Origin: Actinomycetota bacterium
GTDB taxonomy: Bacteria; Actinomycetota; Thermoleophilia; Miltoncostaeales; Miltoncostaeaceae
Assembly: GCA_005800465.1 (NCBI GenBank)
Contig: SYFI01000054.1
Coordinates: 1 to 10,347 of the forward strand
DNA: 10,347 bases
Reading direction: 5' to 3'
Under the pieces are notes generated by a model that searched no databases, was not told the DNA's origin, and saw only the letters and a list, made by a program, of their open reading frames with translations. Numbering within the stretch: the first letter of the stretch is position 1; each line of letters begins with the position of its first letter. The translations under genes were made by a program, and so were the position numbers. This document shows positions 6,293 through 10,347 of the stretch, piece by piece.

Positions 6293-6775
6293 ATGGCCGC
6301 AACCCGCGTGTGCTTCGTGTGTCTGGGCAACATCTGCCGCAGCCCCACGGCCGAGGCCATCATGGAGCACCGCCTCGGGTTCGAAGAGATCGGCGTGCAC
6401 GTGGAGGTGGAGAGCGCCGGCACCGGATCGTGGCACGCCGGGTACCCACCCGACGAACGCGCCCGCGACGAGGCCACCCGCCGGGGGGTCCCCATGGGCG
6501 GCACCGCCCGGCAGTTTGAGGCCGATGACTTTGCACGGTTTGATCTGGTGATGGCCATGGACGCCGACAACGCCGCCGTGCTGCGCGCGCTTGCCCCCGA
6601 CGACGACGCGCGCAGAAAGGTGCACCTGCTGCGCGAGTTCGACCCCGAGGCGCAGGGCGACTTGGATGTGCCCGACCCGTATTTCGGAGGGCAGCAGGGC
6701 TTTGCCGATGTGTTCGACATGGTCGACCGCTCGGTCATCGCGCTCATCGGCCATATCGCAACGCCCCGCGACTGA
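6293..6775 (+). CDS. Low-molecular-weight protein-tyrosine-phosphatase family protein
   Basis: A complete 160-residue LMW-PTP. The P-loop CLGNICRS starts at nucleophile Cys10 and ends with Arg16-Ser17. The general-acid loop VPDPYFGG has Asp128 and the aromatic Tyr130, and SAGTGSW (41-47) and the MAMD segment (87-90) are also family marks. Members remove phosphate from phosphotyrosine or small phosphosugars by way of a cysteinyl-phosphate. The stop is followed after only two bases by a fructosamine-kinase-family gene, so the two are surely co-transcribed. Human LMW-PTP-A was identified as a protein-ribulosamine-5-phosphatase, so a role in repairing proteins glycated by pentose phosphates fits this context better than exopolysaccharide tyrosine-kinase control, for which there is no Wzc-like kinase nearby. 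That role is inference, as sequence alone cannot separate the two. Confidence 0.93.
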   Translation: MAATRVCFVCLGNICRSPTAEAIMEHRLGFEEIGVHVEVESAGTGSWHAGYPPDERARDEATRRGVPMGGTARQFEADDFARFDLVMAMDADNAAVLRALAPDDDARRKVHLLREFDPEAQGDLDVPDPYFGGQQGFADVFDMVDRSVIALIGHIATPRD

Positions 6776-6777
6776 CC

Positions 6778-7614
6778 ATGGGACCGCCCGACCCCGAGCA
6801 CATCGCGAGGCTCGCCGGGTCGCAGGTGCACACCACCACGCGCATCTCAGGCGGCTACGTCAGCGACGCCATCAGGGTGCATATGACCAACGGGCAATCG
6901 GTGTTCGTGAAGCACACCCGTGATGCCCCGGCGGGGCTGTTCCGCTCAGAAGCGACCGCACTCGCCTGGATCTCCGATGCCGGCGTCGGCGTTCCTGACG
7001 TCGTGGGCGTGGGCGATGACTGGCTCGCCCTCGAATGGATTGACGAAGGCGAGTTCACCCCTGCATCTCAGGAAGCTCTGGGGAGGGACATCGCCCGCAT
7101 GCACCGCGCAGGTGCCGAGCAATTCGGTGCGCCGTGGGATGGCTTTGCCGGGCCGGTGCCCGTTCCCAACGACGGGCGCGATACCTGGCCGGCCTTCCTC
7201 GCGGAGTGCCGCATCATTCCGCTGGCCCACGCAAGCAGCCTGCCGGCCGAGATCTGGCGCAGACTCGACAGCCTGCTGGCCAATCTTCCCGACCTGCTGG
7301 GGCCGCCCGAGCCACCGGCCCGCGTGCACGGCGATCTGTGGGCTGGCAACCGCATGGTGAACAGTGAGGGTGTGCCCGTACTGCTCGACCCCGACGCGTA
7401 CGGCGGTCACCGCGAAATGGACCTGGCGATGATGCGCCTGTTCGGGGGCTTCCCCGAGCGTGTATTTGATGCCTATGCCGAGGAGTTTCCGCTGGAGCCC
7501 GACTGGGCCGAGCGCGTGAAGGTGAACCATTTGGTGCCGGTCCTTGTTCACTGCGCCATGTACGGCGGCAAGTGGATTGGCGACGCCGACCAGATTCTGC
7601 GGAGCGTGGGCTAA
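6778..7614 (+). CDS. Fructosamine kinase family protein (probable ketosamine 3-kinase)
   Basis: A 278-residue member of the fructosamine/ketosamine-3-kinase family, an aminoglycoside-phosphotransferase-like kinase fold. Visible marks are the ATP-binding VFVKH with Lys45, an acidic Glu58 (RSEATAL) in the next helix, the hinge LALEWID (83-89), the catalytic loop HGDLWAGN at 184-191 (Asp186, Asn191), and LLDPDAYGGHREMDLAMMRLF, whose metal-binding Asp204 replaces the DFG Asp. The last segment is the family signature that separates it from antibiotic kinases. Such enzymes phosphorylate the third carbon of ketosamines on glycated proteins, and the phosphate then leaves with the sugar. Bacterial homologues characterised so far prefer ribulosamines and erythrulosamines. 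It sits two bases after the phosphatase gene with no ribosome-binding site of its own, which suggests translational coupling. Its TAA overlaps the convergent hemQ stop. Confidence 0.9.
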   Translation: MGPPDPEHIARLAGSQVHTTTRISGGYVSDAIRVHMTNGQSVFVKHTRDAPAGLFRSEATALAWISDAGVGVPDVVGVGDDWLALEWIDEGEFTPASQEALGRDIARMHRAGAEQFGAPWDGFAGPVPVPNDGRDTWPAFLAECRIIPLAHASSLPAEIWRRLDSLLANLPDLLGPPEPPARVHGDLWAGNRMVNSEGVPVLLDPDAYGGHREMDLAMMRLFGGFPERVFDAYAEEFPLEPDWAERVKVNHLVPVLVHCAMYGGKWIGDADQILRSVG

Positions 7615-8384
7615 CTCGGGATGCCCGCCCGCTCGAGGGCCTCGGGCACATCCATCAACAGCCCGATAAAGAACTCACCGAACTCGCCAAAGCGGGCTGA
7701 GACCTCGTCAAAGCGCATCTCGTAGACGATCTCCTTGAGCGCGGCCAGGTCGTCGCTGAACAGCGTGACCCCCCACTCCCAGTCGTCCAGGCCCGTCGAG
7801 CCCGTGATGAGCTGCGTCACGCGCCCGGCGTATTTCCGCCCCAGCGTGCCGTGCCCCATCATCATCGCCTTGCGCTCGTCAAACGACAGCGAGTACCAGT
7901 TGTCGCCACCAACGCGGCGCTTGTTCATGGGGTAGAAGCAGATGAGTTTGCGCACGGGCAGGTCGGGGTGCACGCGCAGTTGGCGGTACTCCTCAATTCG
8001 CACCAGCCACTCCGCCAGTTTGCCCTCCACATCGCTCTCTCCCAGTGCAATGAGGCGGGTGCGCTCATCGTCCTCGGTGGCGCGGTATTCGCTCTCCTCC
8101 GTAATGGAGAGGTACGTGTACTCGGCCTCAACCGGCCCGGACATGACGCTCTTCACGGCGATGTCGAGGTCGTGCAGATTGGGTGCCACCAGCAGGAATC
8201 CCAGATCGGCGCGGCCGCCCACCACCGAGAATGCACGCACCTGGTTCTCGGGGGCGGCATCGGTGAACACCCTGAGCGCCCCGGCAATGGATGTGCCGCT
8301 GCCAGCGTCGGGATCGACCCTGAGCAGCAGATGGGCAACCGCCCAGCCTTTCGAGGGGATGACTGGTTCGAAGTGATTACTCAT
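7611..8384 (-). CDS. hemQ: Coproheme decarboxylase (HemQ / ChdC)
   Basis: HemQ converts iron coproporphyrin III to haem b using peroxide, the last step of the coproporphyrin-dependent haem route of Gram-positive bacteria. The 257-residue protein has the chlorite-dismutase-family double ferredoxin-like fold. Diagnostic segments are YPMNKRR at 151-157, with the radical-forming Tyr151; WYSL (163-166); RKAMMMGHG with the proximal haem ligand His178; QLITGSTGLDDWEWGV (191-206); and YEMRFDEVSARFGEFG (221-236). The YPM form with Tyr is the Firmicutes-like type, whereas many actinobacterial enzymes lack this Tyr. The ATG at 8384 has no Shine-Dalgarno sequence, but TACCGT lies exactly 8 bases upstream. 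No other haem gene is adjacent. The stop codon shares bases with the end of the convergent kinase gene. Confidence 0.94.
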   Translation of the reverse strand: MSNHFEPVIPSKGWAVAHLLLRVDPDAGSGTSIAGALRVFTDAAPENQVRAFSVVGGRADLGFLLVAPNLHDLDIAVKSVMSGPVEAEYTYLSITEESEYRATEDDERTRLIALGESDVEGKLAEWLVRIEEYRQLRVHPDLPVRKLICFYPMNKRRVGGDNWYSLSFDERKAMMMGHGTLGRKYAGRVTQLITGSTGLDDWEWGVTLFSDDLAALKEIVYEMRFDEVSARFGEFGEFFIGLLMDVPEALERAGIPS

Positions 8385-8392
8385 GGTTCACG

Positions 8393-8398
8393 ACGGTA
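8393..8398 (-). promoter_or_regulatory. Candidate leaderless -10 element (TACCGT) of hemQ
   Basis: On the minus strand TACCGT is followed by exactly 8 bases and then the ATG at 8384. The spacing equals that seen at ispH and the IMPase-family gene. There is no Shine-Dalgarno sequence. Confidence 0.45.
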
Positions 8399-8415
8399 GC
8401 GCAGCCATGCGCACA

Positions 8416-8421
8416 TACCAT
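8416..8421 (+). promoter_or_regulatory. Candidate leaderless -10 element (TACCAT) of the small-protein operon
   Basis: TACCAT is followed by 6 bases and then the ATG at 8428, with no Shine-Dalgarno sequence between. The spacing is ideal for a transcript that begins at the start codon. It favours 8428 over the in-frame ATG codons at 8383 and 8407, the first of which would overlap the hemQ start. Confidence 0.4.
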
Positions 8422-8427
8422 GTGGGC

Positions 8428-8715
8428 ATGGACGATCCAGAGACCTTCGACCCTGCCGGGCGATTTCGCGCGGAGGTGACCGCATCGCTTTTGGAGGACC
8501 CACTCCCCGGGCTCCAGGTGCTGGCCGATCGACTGGGGATCCCTGTCGATGATGTCGCGCACCACGCACTGGTGCGATGGATGACAGCAGGGTCCGAGGC
8601 CCTGCTTGCGGCGCCTCCCGAGATGCTCGTTGCCCTGCAGGGCGCCGTCGACGCCGGTGATATGGACCGGGTGAAGGGCATCACCGACGCCCTACTCGCC
8701 GGATGGAACGAATGA
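8428..8715 (+). CDS. Small acidic protein of unknown function
   Basis: No family is recognised with confidence. The 95-residue product is acidic (about 17 Asp/Glu against 6 Arg/Lys), has no Cys, no signal peptide and no membrane segment, and looks mostly helical. Residues 28-55 (GLQVLADRLGIPVDDVAHHA and on) have the rhythm of a helix-turn-helix or small helical bundle, but this is not diagnostic. Two shorter helices follow, around 63-76 and 78-92. It is real rather than a shadow: codon use matches its neighbours, a -10-like hexamer precedes the start, and its TGA overlaps the ATG of the DUF427 gene as ATGA, so the two are probably translated together. A regulatory or partner role for the DUF427 protein is only a guess. 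Confidence 0.75.
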   Translation: MDDPETFDPAGRFRAEVTASLLEDPLPGLQVLADRLGIPVDDVAHHALVRWMTAGSEALLAAPPEMLVALQGAVDAGDMDRVKGITDALLAGWNE

Positions 8716-9212
8716 GGATGCGCCACCCCGAACCCGATCCGGTGGGGCCGGGGCAGGAGTCAGTGTGGAGCTACCCGCGTCCGCCACGCCTGGAGCAGAG
8801 CGGCCGCCATGTGGTCATCCAACTGGGCGACGTGACGCTTGCCGATACCCATCGCGCATGGCGCGTGATGGAGACCAGCCACCCACCGGCGTGGTATCTA
8901 CCGCCGGAGGACGTCGCCATGGCGCACCTGCGCCAGGCCGAGGGCCGCAGCCTGTGCGAGTGGAAGGGCCAAGCCGACTACTTCGACGTCGCCGTTGACC
9001 AGATCGTACTGCCCAAGGTGGCGTGGCGCTACCGCAATCCGGTGCCCGCGTTTGCCCCCATCGCCAGGCACATCGCCTTCTACCCCGGTGCGCTCGAGTG
9101 CATGGTGGACGGCCAGCCGGTGCAGGCGCAGCCTGGTGGCTTTTACGGCGGGTGGGTCACGCCCGACGTGGTGGGGCCCTTCAAGGGCGACGACGGGACC
9201 TCGGGTTGGTAA
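8712..9212 (+). CDS. DUF427 domain-containing protein
   Basis: A 166-residue protein with a full DUF427 domain, a compact beta-rich fold whose biochemical role is not established. Family marks are ESVWSYPRPPRLE (16-28); TLADTHRAWRVMETSHPPAWYLPPED (42-67, the central signature); the CEWKG box at 82-86; YFDVAV (90-95); IAFYPG at 121-126; and the ending PGGFYGGWVTPDVVGPFKG (141-159), with Gly-Thr-x-Gly-Trp at the C-terminus. Conserved Trp, His and Arg residues are all present. The start is taken as ATG 8712 because it overlaps the upstream stop (ATGA); ATG 8703 or 8718 are also possible. There is no signal peptide, so it is cytosolic. Its stop at 9210-9212 directly abuts the stop of the convergent oxidase gene with no spacer. 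Confidence 0.92.
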   Translation: MRMRHPEPDPVGPGQESVWSYPRPPRLEQSGRHVVIQLGDVTLADTHRAWRVMETSHPPAWYLPPEDVAMAHLRQAEGRSLCEWKGQADYFDVAVDQIVLPKVAWRYRNPVPAFAPIARHIAFYPGALECMVDGQPVQAQPGGFYGGWVTPDVVGPFKGDDGTSGW

Positions 9213-10347
9213 CTAGCCCCTGCGGTGGGTGAGCGGGATCGCCTGACGGAACCTGAAGACGTCGTCGGGGTCGAACCGGCGGCGTGTATCGATGAGCCGG
9301 GCGAGGTTCTGCCCGTAGTAGACCCCGGGATGGTGTCGCTGGTCGGAGTCGATGTAGTTGACGTACTTCTGACCACTCACGTGCGGCACGAGATCACGCT
9401 CGAGTCCGCGAATCCAGGTCACGCCCATCTCCTGCTGGTCGGGTGCGTTCCAGTACGCCAGGTACTGCATGGAATACCGCATATCGCGGTGGGCGAACGC
9501 CGTGGCATCGGGGGCCACACGGTTGATGGCACCGCCGTAGGAGTCCAGCAGCATCTCACCGGTGCCGGCACCCATCGCCTGCCGTGCGGCGATGTGGTCA
9601 CGGATCACCTCGGCCCCTGCGCGGTCCATCGGTGCCGACTCGGCCACGTAGTCGGACTTGCCCCAGAAGTACGGACGCGCTACTGCGCCCCCGGGGTTCA
9701 TCTGCTGCCGCGTGCACTGCTCCGCCGCTGCATGCGTGCATTGCGCCCAGAACTGCACTAGAGATGCGTAGCTCGCCTGCCTGATCACCGTTGATGCCGG
9801 GGTCACCTGCGCCAGGAATGGCGCAAGTTCGGCAGCCAACCCCGCCTGGTCGCCAAAGAACTGGCCCGACACCTGCGAGATGGGGTTGGGGCCATCGGCG
9901 TTGGTGAGTGTGCTGCACATTGTGAACATGTCGTCGCCCGTGGCATGCGCCCACTCCTGCCAGGCCATGATCACATCCGGGCAGTCGGCCCAGTCAAACC
10001 GGAACACGAAGCCCATGGCCGCATCGGTGGGATGCGTGCGCATCTCATACGAGATGACGATGCCGAAGTTGCCGCCGCCGCCGCCCCGACAGGCCCACAG
10101 CAGATCCCTCTCGCTGCGGGCATCGGCCGTGCGGATACGGCCGTCGGCCGTGACGATGCGCAGCCCCTGGATGTTGTCCGACAGCGTCCCCCACCTTCGC
10201 GCCACCATGCCGAGGCCACCGCCCTGGGCCAGGCCGCCCACCGACACAGTGGGGCACGTGCCGCCCGGGATGGTGAGTCCGTACCGCGACAACGCGCCGT
10301 ACGCCACACCGAGGGCTGTGCCGCCGCCAATGTGCGCGTATGGCACC
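9213..10347 (-). CDS. FAD-binding oxidoreductase, berberine-bridge type (N-terminus outside window)
   Basis: A flavoprotein oxidase of the PCMH-type FAD family with a C-terminal BBE domain. The last 377 residues are visible, and roughly 100-150 N-terminal ones, including the His that often binds FAD, lie beyond the right edge. The first base triplet near the edge reads GTG but is an internal Val, not a start. Seen from that point: LTIPGGTCPTVSVGGLAQGGGLG (24-46), with Cys31 at the position that forms the 6-S-cysteinyl FAD link in berberine bridge enzyme; a glycine-rich WACRGGGGGNFGIV (84-97); FWGKSDYV (227-234); GGAINRV (271-277); and the BBE end YVNYIDSD...YYGQNLARL...FDPDDVF (328-364). The Cys pair at 203 and 211 hints at an exported, disulfide-bearing enzyme, but the signal peptide is not in view. 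The substrate, likely a sugar or secondary metabolite, cannot be told. Confidence 0.92.
   Translation of the reverse strand, partial: VPYAHIGGGTALGVAYGALSRYGLTIPGGTCPTVSVGGLAQGGGLGMVARRWGTLSDNIQGLRIVTADGRIRTADARSERDLLWACRGGGGGNFGIVISYEMRTHPTDAAMGFVFRFDWADCPDVIMAWQEWAHATGDDMFTMCSTLTNADGPNPISQVSGQFFGDQAGLAAELAPFLAQVTPASTVIRQASYASLVQFWAQCTHAAAEQCTRQQMNPGGAVARPYFWGKSDYVAESAPMDRAGAEVIRDHIAARQAMGAGTGEMLLDSYGGAINRVAPDATAFAHRDMRYSMQYLAYWNAPDQQEMGVTWIRGLERDLVPHVSGQKYVNYIDSDQRHHPGVYYGQNLARLIDTRRRFDPDDVFRFRQAIPLTHRRG

Noticed and set aside
1..10347. CRISPR arrays, tRNA or rRNA genes, insertion sequences, toxin-antitoxin or defence genes
   Set aside because: No direct repeat array, tRNA cloverleaf, transposase motif or defence-type domain was seen on either strand. 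This is by eye only, so a covariance-model scan could still find a small RNA.

Overview
The window is G+C-rich bacterial chromosome, tightly packed with housekeeping and small-metabolism genes. I see no mobile element, CRISPR array, tRNA or rRNA. The organism is probably a member of the Actinomycetota or a close relative. The signs are the high G+C, TANNNT hexamers 6 to 8 bases before starts that lack a Shine-Dalgarno sequence, a DUF427 gene, and a Tyr-containing HemQ of the Firmicutes/deep-actinobacterial kind. A Thermoleophilia-like lineage would fit, but nothing here proves it.

Layout. 2-319 (+): the last 105 residues of aconitase, followed by a strong 16-bp hairpin. 433-1865 (+): a secreted, repeat-containing protein of unknown function, broken in this sequence by an in-frame TAG at 709 and a one-base frameshift at a C5 run (873-877). 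A second hairpin (1875-1909) lies between its end and the convergent inositol-monophosphatase-family gene (1926-2735, -). That gene is divergent from ispH (2789-3730, +). ispH converges on a two-gene minus-strand operon: a zinc-dependent alcohol dehydrogenase (5115-6203) and, overlapping it by 4 bp, a UAP1-like UDP-N-acetylhexosamine pyrophosphorylase (3745-5118). Divergent from this is an operon of a low-molecular-weight protein phosphatase (6293-6775) and a fructosamine-kinase-family protein (6778-7614), probably a sugar-amine (glycation) repair pair. hemQ (7611-8384, -) overlaps the kinase gene tail to tail. Divergent from hemQ is a small unknown acidic protein (8428-8715) overlapping a DUF427 gene (8712-9212). 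Last comes the C-terminal 377 residues of a berberine-bridge-type FAD oxidase (9213-10347, -), whose N-terminus lies outside the window.

How it works together. The set is a mosaic of core pathways: TCA cycle, isoprenoid precursor synthesis (IspH), the coproporphyrin-dependent haem route (HemQ), nucleotide-sugar supply for cell-wall or glycan synthesis (UAP1-like), phosphosugar metabolism and deglycation. The most interesting points are the leaderless-promoter pattern at the divergent gene pairs, the phosphatase-kinase deglycation operon, an alcohol dehydrogenase with Asp in place of the first structural-zinc Cys, the decayed secreted repeat protein, and the near-zero spacing between convergent genes. 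I found no defence system or clearly new multi-gene system.
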